Shown piece by piece: positions 40,901-53,176 of a stretch of 64,000 bases of DNA. Every line of letters starts with the position of its first letter. The stretch's first letter is position 1. The stretch is taken from positions 11,646,205-11,710,204 of the forward strand of contig NC_091293.1 in NCBI RefSeq assembly GCF_038502225.1. Direction: 5' to 3'. Origin of the DNA: Cherax quadricarinatus. Its lineage: Eukaryota > Arthropoda > Malacostraca > Decapoda > Parastacidae. A model generated the notes under the pieces. The model searched no databases. It saw only the letters and a list, made by a program, of their open reading frames with translations, and was not told the origin of the DNA. The position numbers and the translations under genes were made by a program.

Positions 40901-43900
40901 TGGGGTCTGTGACCTGAAGGTTCAGACTATGGGATCTGTGCCCTGAAGGCTCAGACTATGGGGTCTGTGCCCTGAAGGTTCAGACTATGGGGTCTGTGCC
41001 CTGAAGGTTCAGACTATGGGATCTGTGAACTTAAGGTCCAGTCTATGGGGTCTGTGCCCTGAAGGTTCAGACTATGGGGTCTGTGCACTGAAGGTGCAGA
41101 CTATGGGATCTGTGCCCTGAAGACTCAGACTACGGGGTCTGTGCCCTGAAGGTTCAGACTATGGGGTCTGTGCCCTGAAGGTTCAGACAATGGGATCTGT
41201 GCCCTGAAGGTCCAGACTGTGCGGTCTGTGCCCTGAAGGTTTAGACAATGGGGTCTGTGCCCTGAAGGTTCAGACTATGGGATCTGTGCCCTGAAGGTCC
41301 AGACTATGGGATCTGTGCCCTGAAGGCTCAGACTATGGGGTCTGTGCCCTGAAGGATCAGACTATGGGGTATGTGCCCTGAAGGTTCGGACTATGGGATC
41401 TGTGCCCTGAAGGTCCAGACTATGGGGTCTGTGCCCTGAAGGTTCAGACTACGGGTCTGTGCCCTGAAGGTTCAGTCTATGGGATCTGTGCCCTGAAGGT
41501 TCAGACTATGGGATCTGTGCCCTAAAGGTTCAGACTATGGGGTCTGTGCCATGAAAGTTCAGACTATGGGATCTGTGCCCTGAAGGTCCAGATTAAGGGG
41601 CCTGTGCCCTGAAGGTTCAGACTATGGGATCTGTGCCCTGATGGCTCAGACTATGGGGTCTATGCCCTGATGGTTCAGACTATGGGGTCTGTGCCCTGAA
41701 GGTACAGACTATGGGATCTGTGCCCTGAAGGTTCAGACTATTGGGTCTGTGCCCTGAAGGTTCAGACTATGGGATCTGTACCCTGAAGGTCCAGACTATG
41801 GGGTCTGTGCCCCGAAGGTCCAGACTATGGGGTCTGCGCCCTGAAGGTCCTGACTATGGGGTCTGTGCCCTGAAGGTTCAGACTATGGGGTCTGTGCCCC
41901 GACGGTCCTGACTATGGGGTCTGTGCCCTGAAGGTTCAGAGTATGGGATCTGTGCCCTGAGGCTCAGATTATGGGGTCTGTGGCCTGAAGGTTCAGACTA
42001 TGGGGTCTGTAACCTGAAAGTTCAGACTATGGGGTCTGTGCCCTGAAGGTTCAGACTATGGGGTGTGTGCCCTGAAGGTTCAGATTATGGGGTCTATGCC
42101 GTGAAGGTTCAGACTATGGGGTCTGTGCTCTGAAGATTCAGACTATGGGGTCTGTGCCCTGAAGGTTCAGACTATGTGATCTGTGTCCTGAAGGCCCAGA
42201 TTATGTGGTCTGTGCCCTGAAGGTTCAGATTATGGGATCTGTACCCTGAAGGCTCAGACTATGGGGTCTGTGCCCTGAAGGTTCAGACTATGGGGTCTGT
42301 GCCCTGAAGGTTAAGACTATGGGATCTGTGCCCTGAAGGTCCAGACTATGGGGACTGTGCCCCGAAGGTCCAGACTATGGGGTCTGCGCCCTGAAGGTCC
42401 AGACTATGGGGTCTGTGCCCTGGAGGTCCTGACTATGGGGTCTGTGCCCTGAAGGTTCAGACTATGGGGTCTGTGCCCTGAAGGTTCAGACTATGGGATC
42501 TGTTCCCTGAAGGTTCAAACTATGGGGTCTGTGCCCTGAAGGTTCAGACTATGGGATCTGTGCCCTGAAGGCCCAGATTATGGGGTTTGTGCCCTGAAGG
42601 TTCAGATTATGGGATCTGTACCCTGAAGGCTCAGACTATGGGGTCTGTGCCCTGGAGGTTTAGACTATGCGGTCTGTGCCCTGAACGTTCAGACTACGGG
42701 ATCTGTGCCCTGAAGGTCCAGACTATTTTGTCTGTGCCCTGAACGTTCAGACTATGGGATCTCTGCCCTGAAGGTCCAGACTATGGGGTCTGTGCCCTGA
42801 AGCTTCAGACTTTGGGGGTCTGTGCCCTGAAGGTTCAGACTATGTGATCTGTGCCTGACGGCCCAGATTATGGGGTCTGTGCCCTGAAGGTTCAGATTAT
42901 GGGATCTGTACCCTGAAGGCTCAGACTATGGGGTCTGTGCCCTGAAGGTTTAGACTATGGGGTCTGCGCCCTGAAGGTTCAGACTATGGGATATGTGCCC
43001 TGAAGGTCCAGATTATGGGGTCTGTGCCCCGAAGGTCCAGACTATGGGGTCTGTGCCCCGAAGGTCCAGAGTATGGGGTCTGTGCCCTGGAGGTCCAGAC
43101 TATGGGGTCTGTGCCCTGAAGGTTCAGACTATGGGGTCTGGTTCCCTGAAGGTTCAGACTATGGGATCTGTTCCCTGAAGGTTCAGACTATGGGGTTTGT
43201 GCCCTGAAGGTTCAGACTATGGGATCTGTGCCCTGAACGCCCAGATTATGGGGTCTCTGCCCTGAAGGTTCAGATTATGGGATCTGTACCCTGAAGGCTC
43301 AGACTATGGGGTCTGTGCCCTGAAGGTTTAGACTATGGGGTCTGTGCCCTAAAGGTTCGGACTATGGGGTCTGTGCCCTGAAGGTTTAGATTATGGGGTC
43401 TGTGCCCTGAAGGTTCAGACTATGGGGTCTGTGCCCTGAAGGTTCAGACTATGGGGTCTGTGCCTTGAAGGTTCAGACTATGGGGTCTGTGCATTGAAGG
43501 TTCAGACTATGGAGTCTGTGCCCTGAAGGTTCAGACTATGGGGTCTGTGCCTTGAAGGTTCAGACTATGGGGTCTGTGTCCTGAAGGTTCAGACTATGGG
43601 GTCTGTGCCTTGAAGGTTCAGACTATGGGGTCTGTGCCCTGAAGGTTCAGACTATGGGGTCTGTGCCTTGAAGGTTCAGACTATGGGGTCTGTGCCCTGA
43701 AGGTTCAGACTATGGGGTCTGTGCCTTGAAGGTTCAGACTATGGGATACGTGCCCTGAATGTTCAGACTATGGGGTCTGTGCCCTGAAGGTTCAGACTAT
43801 GGGGTCTGTGCCTTGAAGGGTCAGACTATGGGATACGTGCCCTGAATGTTCAGACTATGGGGTCTGTGCCCTGAAGGTTCAGACTGTGGGGTCTGTGCAC

Positions 43901-46900
43901 TGAAGGTTCAGACTATGGGATCTGTGCCCTGAAGATTCAGACTATGGGGTCTGTGACCTGAAGGTTCAGACTATGGGATCTGTGCCCTGAAGGCTCAGAC
44001 TATGGGATACGTGCCCTGAATGTTCAGACTATGGGGTCTGTGCCCTGAAAGTTCAGACTATAGGGTCTGTGCCCTGAAGGTTCAGACTATAGGGTCTGTG
44101 CCCTGAAGATTCAGACTATGGGATACGTGCCCTGAATGTTCAGACTATGGGGTCTGTGCCCTGAAAGTTCAGACTGTGGGGTCTGTGCACTGAAGGTTCA
44201 GACTATGTGATCTGTGCCCTGAAGATTCAGACTATGGTGTCTGTGACCTGAAGGTTCAGACTATGGGATCTGTGCCCTGAAGGCTCAGACTATGGGGTCT
44301 GTGCCCTGAAGGTTCAGACTATGGGGACTGTGCCCTGAAGGTTCAGACTATGGGATCTGTGAACTGAAGGTCCAGACTATGGGGTCTGTGCCCTGAAGGT
44401 TCAGACTATTGGGTCTGTGCACTGAAGGTTCAGACTATGGGATCTGTGCCCTGAAGACTCAGACTATGGGGTCTGTGACCTGAAGGTTAAGACTATGGGA
44501 TCTGTGCCCTGAAGGCTCAGACTATGGGGTCTGTGCCCTGAAGGTTCAGACTATGGGGTCTGTGCCCTGAAGGTTCAGACTATGGGATCTGTGAACTGAA
44601 GGTCCAGACTATGGGGTCTGTGCCCTGAAGGTTCAGACTATGGGGTCTGTGCCCTGAAGGTTCAGACTATGGGATCTGTGCCCTGAAGACTCAGACTATG
44701 GGGTCTGTGACCTGAAGGTTCAGACTATGGGATCTGTGCCCTGAAGGCGCAGACTATGGGGTCTGTGCCCTCAAGGTTCAGACTATGGGGTCTGTGCCCT
44801 GAAGGTTCAGACTATGGGATCTGTGCCCTGAAGACTCAGACTATGGGGTCTGTGACCTGAAGGTTCAGACTATGGGATCTGTGCCCTGAAGGCTCAGACT
44901 ATGGGGTCTGTGCCCTGAAGGTTCAGACTATGGGGTCTGTGCCCTGAAGGTTCAGACTATGGGATCTGTGAACTTAAGGTCCAGTCTATGGGGTCTGTGC
45001 CCTGAAGGTTCAGACTATGGGGTCTGTGCACTGAAGGTGCAGACTATGGGATCTGTGCCCTGAAGACTCAGACTACGGGGTCTGTGCCCTGAAGGTTCAG
45101 ACTATGGGGTCTGTGCCCTGAAGGTTCAGACAATGGGATCTGTGCCCTGAAGGTCCAGACTGTGCGGTCTGTGCCCTGAAGGCTCAGACTATGGGGTCTG
45201 TGCCCTGAAGGATCAGACTATGGGGTATGTGCCCTGAAGGTTCGGACTATGGGATCTGTGCCCTGAAGGTCCAGACTATGGGGTCTGTGCCCTGAAGGTT
45301 CAGACTACGGGTCTGTGCCCTGAAGGTTCAGTCTATGGGATCTGTGCCCTGAAGGTTCAGACTATGGGATCTGTGCCCTAAAGGTTCAGACTATGGGGTC
45401 TGTGCCATGAAAGTTCAGACTATGGGATCTGTGCCCTGAAGGTCCAGATTAAGGGGCCTGTGCCCTGAAGGTTCAGACTATGGGATCTGTGCCCTGATGG
45501 CTCAGACTATGGGGTCTATGCCCTGATGGTTCAGACTATGGGGTCTGTGCCCTGAAGGTACAGACTATGGGATCTGTGCCCTGAAGGTTCAGACTATTGG
45601 GTCTGTGCCCTGAAGGTTCAGACTATGGGATCTGTACCCTGAAGGTCCAGACTATGGGGTCTGTGCCCCGAAGGTCCAGACTATGGGGTCTGCGCCCTGA
45701 AGGTCCTGACTATGGGGTCTGTGCCCTGAAGGTTCAGACTATGGGGTCTGTGCCCCGACGGTCCTGACTATGGGGTCTGTGCCCTGAAGGTTCAGAGTAT
45801 GGGATCTGTGCCCTGAGGCTCAGATTATGGGGTCTGTGGCCTGAAGGTTCAGACTATGGGGTCTGTAACCTGAAAGTTCAGACTATGGGGTCTGTGCCCT
45901 GAAGGTTCAGACTATGGGGTGTGTGCCCTGAAGGTTCAGATTATGGGGTCTATGCCGTGAAGGTTCAGACTATGGGGTCTGTGCTCTGAAGATTCAGACT
46001 ATGGGGTCTGTGCCCTGAAGGTTCAGACTATGTGATCTGTGTCCTGAAGGCCCAGATTATGTGGTCTGTGCCCTGAAGGTTCAGATTATGGGATCTGTAC
46101 CCTGAAGGCTCAGACTATGGGGTCTGTGCCCTGAAGGTTTAGACTATGGGGTCTGCGCCCTGAAGGTTAAGACTATGGGATCTGTGCCCTGAAGGTCCAG
46201 ACTATGGGGACTGTGCCCCGAAGGTCCAGACTATGGGGTCTGCGCCCTGAAGGTCCAGACTATGGGGTCTGTGCCCTGGAGGTCCTGACTATGGGGTCTG
46301 TGCCCTGAAGGTTCAGACTATGGGGTCTGTGCCCTGAAGGTTCAGACTATGGGATCTGTTCCCTGAAGGTTCAAACTATGGGGTCTGTGCCCTGAAGGTT
46401 CAGACTATGGGATCTGTGCCCTGAAGGCCCAGATTATGGGGTTTGTGCCCTGAAGGTTCAGATTATGGGATCTGTACCCTGAAGGCTCAGACTATGGGGT
46501 CTGTGCCCTGGAGGTTTAGACTATGCGGTCTGTGCCCTGAACGTTCAGACTACGGGATCTGTGCCCTGAAGGTCCAGACTATTTTGTCTGTGCCCTGAAC
46601 GTTCAGACTATGGGATCTCTGCCCTGAAGGTCCAGACTATGGGGTCTGTGCCCTGAAGCTTCAGACTTTGGGGGTCTGTGCCCTGAAGGTTCAGACTATG
46701 TGATCTGTGCCTGACGGCCCAGATTATGGGGTCTGTGCCCTGAAGGTTCAGATTATGGGATCTGTACCCTGAAGGCTCAGACTATGGGGTCTGTGCCCTG
46801 AAGGTTTAGACTATGGGGTCTGCGCCCTGAAGGTTCAGACTATGGGATATGTGCCCTGAAGGTCCAGATTATGGGGTCTGTGCCCCGAAGGTCCAGACTA

Positions 46901-47925
46901 TGGGGTCTGTGCCCCGAAGGTCCAGAGTATGGGGTCTGTGCCCTGGAGGTCCAGACTATGGGGTCTGTGCCCTGAAGGTTCAGACTATGGGGTCTGGTTC
47001 CCTGAAGGTTCAGACTATGGGATCTGTTCCCTGAAGGTTCAGACTATGGGGTTTGTGCCCTGAAGGTTCAGACTATGGGATCTGTGCCCTGAACGCCCAG
47101 ATTATGGGGTCTCTGCCCTGAAGGTTCAGATTATGGGATCTGTACCCTGAAGGCTCAGACTATGGGGTCTGTGCCCTGAAGGTTTAGACTATGGGGTCTG
47201 TGCCCTGAACGTTCAGACTACGGGATCTGTGCCCGAAGGTCCAGACTATGGGGTCTGTGCCCTCAACGTTCAGACTATGGGATCTGTGCCCTGAAGGTCC
47301 TGACTATGGGGTCTGTGCCCTGAAGGTTCAGACTATGGGGTCTGTGCCCTGAACGTTCAGACTATGGGATCTGTGCCCTGAAGGTTCAGACTATGGGGTC
47401 TGTGCCCCGAAGGTCCAGACTATGGGGTCTGCGCCCTGAAGGTGCAGACTTTGGGGTCTGTGCTCTGAAGGTCCAGACTATGGGGTCTGTGCTCTGAAGG
47501 TTCAGACTATGGGATCTGTGCCCTGAAGGATCAGATTATGGGGTCTGTGCCCTGAAGGTTCAGACTTTGGGGTCTGTGCCCTGAAGGTTCAGACTATGGG
47601 ATCTGTGCCCTTAGGTTCAGACTATGGGGTCTGTGCCCTGAAGGTTCAGACTATGGAGTCTGTCCCCTGAATGTTCAGACTATGGGGTCTGTGCCCTGAA
47701 GGTTCAGACTATGAGATCTGTGCCCTGAAGGTCCAGACTATGGGGTCTGTGCCCTGAAGGTCCAGACTATGATGTCTGTTCCCTGAAGGTCCAGACTATG
47801 GGGTCTGTGCCCTGAAGGTCCAGACTATGGGGTCTGTGCCCTGAAGGTCCAGACTATGGGGTCTGTGCCCTGAAGGTCCAGACTATGGGGTCTGTGCCCT
47901 GAAGGATCAGACTATGGGTTCTGCG
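34922..47925. repeat. Satellite B: 29-bp unit, about 448 copies
   Basis: 13-kb tandem array. The unit contains CAGACTATGGGGTCTGTGCC followed by CTGAAGGTT. Left part (34.9-39.8 kb): units alternate CCCTGAAGG and CCTTGAAGG. Right part (40-47.9 kb): GGGGTCTG and GGGATCTG units alternate irregularly, with CTCAGAC and CCAGAC variants. Marker variants show higher-order periods: CCTTGAAAG at 36821, 37343 and 38822 (522 and 1479 bp, 18 and 51 units) and CCCTAAAGGTTCGG at 37924, 39403 and 43346 (1479 and 3943 bp). There are stops in most frames, so no long open frames. Confidence 0.97.
39403..47201. repeat. Tandem duplication of a 3.9-kb block inside satellite B
   Basis: 39403-43345 and 43346-47201 are near-identical blocks of about 136 and 133 units. 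The order of rare variants (TGCATTGAAGG, GGGATACGTG, TATTGGG, AGGGGCCTG, GACTATTTTG, GGTCTGGTTCCC) is preserved. The offset is 3943 at the start and 3856 at the end because three units present near 41225-41320 are missing from the second block. Another local difference lies near 42280 and 46130, which may reflect conversion or a small indel. Confidence 0.9.
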
Positions 47926-47997
47926 GCTCAGTGTCGTAAGTTAATTTTAGCGCCACTGGGATGGCAAACAGCTCAGTGTAGACGCCCAGTTCCTAGG

Positions 47998-48087
47998 TTA
48001 TCAAGATTGCTAGGTTGTCATGGTTGCTAGGTTGTCAGGGTTGCTAGGTTGTCAGGGTTGCTAGGTTGTCAGGGTTGCTGGCTTATC
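47998..48087. repeat. 17-bp tandem repeat, five units
   Basis: Units TTGCTAGGTTGTCAGGG with small changes, directly after the end of satellite B. 48088-48270 is unrecognised. Confidence 0.9.
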
Positions 48088-48270
48088 CAGGGAGGTTGCA
48101 ACAAGATGCAGTCCTGCCAGTAGACTCCTGCACAGATCCATCAGTGTGTATATAACTTGTGACATATTATTACTAACAGTTAAGGGAGAAATATCTTCGT
48201 GAGCAGTTGCTTTTACAAATGATTTTAGGAAGGGATTTCCTGCTCACCGAAACACTGAAAAGGCATTAAT

Positions 48271-48324
48271 ACTCAATACCGTGACTGGAACAATACACAA
48301 ATAACCTGCGCATATAAGAGACAA
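48271..48324 (+). mobile_element. Terminal fragment of the fold-back/PLE-like family
   Basis: ACCGTGACTGGAACAATAC, then ACAAATAACCTGCGCATA: the outer part of the left arm of the fold-back at 31339-31514. It breaks off before the GGACCGAAAC core and passes into the 24-bp minisatellite. Confidence 0.7.
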
Positions 48325-48332
48325 TTTACAAA

Positions 48333-49205
48333 GTCCTGGTATGATACATTAATATATACCTGGTGTGATACAGTAATATATACCTGGTGTGATATAGTAA
48401 TATATACCTGGTGTGATATAGTAATATATACCTGGTATGATACATTAATATATACCTGGTGTGATACATTAATATATACCTGGTGTGATATAGTAATATA
48501 TACCTGGTGTGATATAGTAATATATACCTGGTGTGATATAGTAATATATACCTGGTATGATACATTAATATATACCTGGTGTGATACATTAATATATACC
48601 TGGTGTGATATAGTAATATATACCTGGTGTGATATAGTATTATATACCTGGTATGATACAGTAATATATACCTGGTGTGATACATTAATATATACCTGGT
48701 GTGATATAGTAATATATACCTGGTATGATACATTAATATATACCTGGTATGATACATTAATATATACCTGGTGTGATATAGTAATATATACCTGGTGTGA
48801 TATAGTAATATATACCTGGTATGATACATTAATATATACCTGGTGTGATACATTAATATATACCTGGTGTGATATAGTAATATATACCTGGTGTGATATA
48901 GTATTATATACCTGGTATGATACAGTAATATATACCTGGTGTGATACATTAATATATACCTGGTGTGATATAGTAATATATACCTGGTATGATACATTAA
49001 TATATACCTGGTATGATACATTAATATATACCTGGTGTGATATAGTAATATATACCTGGTGTGATATAGTAATATATACCTGGTATGATACATTAATATA
49101 TACCTGGTGTGATACATTAATATATACCTGGTGTGATATAGTAATATATACCTGGTGTGATATAGTAATATATACCTGGTGTGATACAGTCATATATACC
49201 TGTGG
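48333..49205. repeat. 24-bp minisatellite with 264-bp higher-order repeat
   Basis: About 36 units of TAATATATACCTGGTGTGAT followed by ACAT, ATAG or ACAG. The rare unit GATATAGTAT occurs at 48631 and 48895, 11 units apart, with the same order of neighbours. Since 24 is a multiple of 3, the minus strand has a stop-free eight-residue peptide period (SHQVYITI). I regard it as non-coding. Confidence 0.95.
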
Positions 49206-50009
49206 TGCAGTTTGTCATTTGTTTTTGTGTTCGTTCGTTGCGTGAAGGGGCTTGTCAAGCCGGTGAAAATACACTTTTAAAGCCACTTGAGAACTTCGTA
49301 GTTGGGTTATTGCTGTATTCTACAAGTCCTATTGAAGCTTCTTCAGCACGAGATTTTCCAGGTCTTAGAGAATTATTGAGACAACTTTCTCTGCCTATTT
49401 GAGTTCGGTCTAACATGTAAATTATTTGTGACGCCTAAAAACTCTCTAAAATTGTACACACTGGAGCACATGGACATAAAAAATTAGACTTAGCAAAACT
49501 TATATTGAGAAATTGTTGGCGGTTCTGACTGTAAATCTGCACACTGAGATGCACGGGAAGTTGTAAGATGTAGCAGGTAATGGAAAGGAAGGGAGGAGCA
49601 GTACTACGCTATGAGATAAGTAATGGGTACGAAAGAACCATAGTTTCATTGCACCCTTTCTCTCTCTATATATATATAAGGAGAATTATCATTAGTTCCC
49701 TGTTGAAGGAAGAGCCATGGATAGCTTCAAAAATACGTAAAGACACTAATTAGTGCGTGTTGGTAGGGGTGTGTTGGACCTGCCTAGTATGGCCCAGAAG
49801 ACCTGCTGCATTGTTTCATCTTGTCTTCAAGTGTCAGCGTCGAATTTTATACTTCAAGCTTCACCAACCTCATCGAAGAGGCCATCAACCAGAAAATCTT
49901 TTCTGGGAGCAGACAGCGTGGGCGATGGTGCCAGCAACTCTCAGTAGTCAACAATCAGTATCGTCGAGAGAGGAGGTCATGTTTTAGTATTTGATTATAA
50001 AGTTCTTAT
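49206..50009. other. No recognised feature
   Basis: Low-copy sequence. A short TA run lies near 49665. Frames up to 76 codons have no recognisable domain. Confidence 0.5.
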
Positions 50010-50238
50010 GGTATACTCATGTGTTGTGTGTACTCATGTGCTGTGTACTTACAATGTGTGTATTTACAATGCTGTGTTTACCTATCGCGTTATGTGTACT
50101 TACAATATTGTGTACTTACAATATTGTGTACTTATAGTGTTGTACTTAATGTTATGTGTACTTACAGTGCTGTGCCTGCTTACAGTGCTGTATATGCATA
50201 TAGTGATGTGTACATAAAGTGTTGTGCGTACTTACAAG
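50010..50238. repeat. Degenerate GTGTACTTACA repeat
   Basis: TGTGTACTTACAATATTG-like phrases recur about every 16 to 20 bases with much drift. An old tandem array. Confidence 0.7.
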
Positions 50239-50550
50239 GAACACTTATATTGGAACACCTCAGAGAACAAGTCACAGTACAGTAGCTGAAACAATTGAAA
50301 ACTAACACACAATTTGAAGAGAAAACTTAAAACAACGTTTAGGTCTATTGTCGACTAGTACCAGGACGTGTCTCAGTAATAATCCAGAACAAACCGATGC
50401 TTCCATAATATCCTCTTCGAGTAATTGGTTAACCCTTTGTCCAACTGCAATATCTACTAGGGAGTCACTTCTTTTTTTTTTTTAATTTGATAAAGAACAT
50501 GTCCTCCCTCCAAAATAATATTTTTACTATTGCAGCTAAGTAGGTCAAAC
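50239..50550. other. No recognised feature
   Basis: AT-rich sequence up to the inverted B-box arm of the SINE locus. Nothing recognised. Confidence 0.5.
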
Positions 50551-50760
50551 CATACCACGGGTGGGGTTTGAACCCGCGGGTGTATTTCTACACCTACACC
50601 TATGGTGTAGAAGTATACCTAGTTGGATGAATCTTATTGTGGCTAGCTGGCCCAGTGGCTAACGCGAAGGTCTGGAGTTTTGAGACTCTCTGACCGCGGG
50701 TTCAAACCCCACCCGTGGTATGGTTTGTTTGTAATTGTGTCATTACGATTTCGTGAGTTA
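50551..50760 (+). mobile_element. tRNA-derived SINE with inverted copy of its B-box end (locus 1)
   Basis: The plus strand has a perfect A-box-like TGGCCCAGTGG (50648-50658) and a B-box-like GGTTCAAACCC (50699-50709), then a CCACCCGTGGTATGG tail with ACGATTTCGTGA. The B-box end is also present inverted at about 50551-50582, so the two ends can pair over some 33 bases with about 115 bases between them. A-box and B-box are the internal pol III promoter of tRNA genes and tRNA-SINEs. It is not a tRNA gene, since no proper acceptor stem is visible. The related copy is at 53034-53176. Confidence 0.72.
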
Positions 50761-51922
50761 AATTGGTCAACCTTACCGGGTTCTTGATGAAGTCCATCGG
50801 CTTGCCTCTGCGTCGAACCTCTTACCAGAAGTGTAAGAATCAGGCCCGGCTTGACACAAGACAGACCACAAGGGCTCACTAATCCGCTCTCGAAGATGGT
50901 GGATGCTTGTAGAGTGAAGCCAGTACTCTGAATTTTCTGTTTCCAAGAGCCAATCTGTCTTCGAGGTTCTCTTAAATTCACGCAGAAGAGGTGGGCGAGG
51001 TTTCAGGAGTTGTGGAGCTCTGGCGGTGGTGATGCCGAAGGTATGGTGGTGTCTCCGATGTGGTTATGACGGTAGTGGTGTCTCCTGTGATACCGTTGCT
51101 TTAGTGGCGGTGGTTCCTCCGTCGTGGCGGTGATGGCGGGCTGTCGCTCTAGTGTGTAGTTTTAATGGTGGTGCCCCATCTGAGGTGACGATGGTGGGAG
51201 CTCAGGTAAGGAAGCCTGTGGAGTCTTCGGTGTGGCACTCAGGCCAAGAGTGAGGTGCCTGGAGCGCTACCGTCTGCAAGTTGCCTCAACACTTTCAGAT
51301 GTGTGCGCGCGCACCTTGTTCCCAGCACACCACCACCACCACCACAAAACATCGTCACTCAAAGAACTGTGGGATGAAATGTCGTATTAACAAGCATGAA
51401 GACAAAGGCACAAGCTGCAGAACAAGCTTTTCCCGGAATAACGTTTCGCTCTGTTTACCGGAAATTGTCTCACGAACTGATAAAACTCAACAAACAGACA
51501 TTAAAAAAAAGCAACAAAAGTTTATTCAGCAACTTATAATTTTAAATTGTGTCAGCTGAGCTTACATTTAAGAAAAACAAATGTAAATTAATTCCAAGTA
51601 GAAGTGTCTTTGGACACGTCCACTGGTACGGACAGCAGCAACTGAATGGGAAAAATGTGAGCCAGTTGTAAAAGGACGTAGAAGCATCCGTTATGTAAAT
51701 ATACACAGTTCTTTGTGTTACCATGGAAACTGAGATATACATCCAGCTTAGGTGTTAGTGAGTCAATTTGTGTAGTTCTCTGCTTGGCTGTTTAAACAAT
51801 ATTGCGATTCAGAGGTATTGTTTACAAATTGTGTGTATAATCACTTGGTTGAGTTAGGAGATTCATGACTCTCTAGCGTTTTAATCCACTGTTGGCTTGT
51901 CAACCCTTGTCTCGAAACTATT

Positions 51923-51925
<3 letters not shown>
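50761..51925. other. No recognised gene; weak GGT-rich segment
   Basis: About 51010-51190 is loosely GGTGGTGT-rich, a very diverged relative in composition of the 3.7-9.3 kb array. The rest is unrecognised. Frames up to 112 codons lack domains, and the one at 50643-50981 (minus) merely crosses the SINE. Confidence 0.5.
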
Positions 51926-51927
<2 letters not shown>

Positions 51928-51970
<43 letters not shown>

Positions 51971-51980
51971 TTGTGTGTAT
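51928..51980. repeat. (GT)n microsatellite
   Basis: GT tract with ATGT and TTGT interruptions at its right end. Confidence 0.95.
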
Positions 51981-53033
51981 TAACGTGCTGTACTTAACCA
52001 TGCCAAATTGAGGGGGAAGCAGGGATCGATCCCTAGATCGTGGGCTCCGTCTCTTTAATATTTAAGCAACGGGTGTGGGCAAACCCACCACCTTGAGTTA
52101 TGTCATACAAACATTAGCATTCATGTATTGAGTTGACCTTCACTGTGCACTTATATAATGCCACTCATATCATTACTCTCAAGGCCGACAGCACTATGAT
52201 CAGTGCGCCTAATTAAGAGTGTTTGCAAGGCCGAGCATACCATAATCAGTACGTCTAAATAAGAGTGCTGACATGCTCAAGCTCTAGATCTTGATCCCTC
52301 TTACGCCCCTCCATGAAGATAATAACTATCCCTATCCATCTGTCTGGCGCATTTGGTTCATATTCTACTGTTTTCTGTTGAGCTTTTGGTTGCAAAATAC
52401 AGAGCGGACTGCAAGGAACCCGGAGAGACAGATGACAGACGCAGAGCTTGAAGGAACTTCAGATAAAGAAACTTCAAATGAAGGAATTTTACAAGATTAA
52501 GTTTTTCGTCAAGACGACTTCTTTAGGCTCAAAGCGAGGCTCGTGTAGCCGTGTAGCTCCAGCATACAGTCTACATATACAAGTGAAGCACTTGTTGGAC
52601 TACACGAGTCATTACCGCCTTCGTCTGGCTGGTGTTGTTGCTTGATAATGTCATGGGTTTCAGCACAAGTGCTTCAAATCCATGCATGGAGCAGCTTGCA
52701 CAACTTCACTTATGGAACTGCCTTCATTACAAAAGTTGCTCCTAATGTCCCTGAAGTGAATCTGAGTGTTCTATGCTCACGTGTTCTGGTCGCTTAGGAA
52801 ACATTCACTATATGCCGTCACCTCGTCTTGTACCATCAGTTTTTGGATACATTTCTGGTGAGGCATAGTGTTGAAAAGTTTCTTTGAGCAGAAGATGCAG
52901 TCTGCCCCTGTCTTCCTGCATGTCTAATTTACATCAACCTTTCAATTTAAGTATTCAACATTCCTCTTTATCTTATTCATTGACTGATAATTCAAGGATT
53001 GGGAACTCCCTCCTTCTTTCTTGAATAAAAGCA
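51981..53033. other. No recognised gene
   Basis: Unrecognised low-copy sequence apart from a 46-bp duplication at 52181-52270. Frames of 60-70 codons only. Confidence 0.5.
52181..52270. repeat. 46-bp tandem duplication, diverged
   Basis: AAGGCCGACAGCACTATGAT at 52181 recurs as AAGGCCGAGCATACCATAAT at 52227. Both copies continue with CAGTRCGYCTAAWTAAGAG. Confidence 0.8.
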
Positions 53034-53176
53034 GATTACCTCCAAACCACGGAACGGGTGGGGTTTGAACCCATGGCGAGTGAGTCGTAAAACTCCAATC
53101 CAGTGCGTAAGCCATGAGTTCAAATCCCACCCGTTCCGTGGTTTGTTTGCAATCGTGCTATAACGATTTCGTGAAT
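53034..53176 (-). mobile_element. tRNA-derived SINE with inverted copy of its B-box end (locus 2)
   Basis: The minus strand reads ACGCACTGGATTGGAGTTTT, then GGGTTCAAACCCCACCCG: the same body as locus 1 (TAACGCGAAGGTCTGGAGTT). The plus strand carries a second B-box end (53111-53144, GAGTTCAAATCCCACCCG) followed by the same tail GTTTGCAATCGTG and ACGATTTCGTGA. The arms 53044-53077 and 53111-53144 are reverse complements around a 33-base spacer. Both loci therefore share a fold-back design. Confidence 0.7.

Noticed and set aside
48273..49193. 306-codon minus-strand frame with an eight-residue repeat (SHQVYITI)
   Set aside because: The 24-bp unit is divisible by three, so a stop-free frame is expected. 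No domain or flanking exon signals.
50648..50709. Functional tRNA gene
   Set aside because: A and B boxes are present, but there is no seven-pair acceptor stem or clear anticodon arm, and the end is shared with a second repeat copy. Better explained as a SINE.
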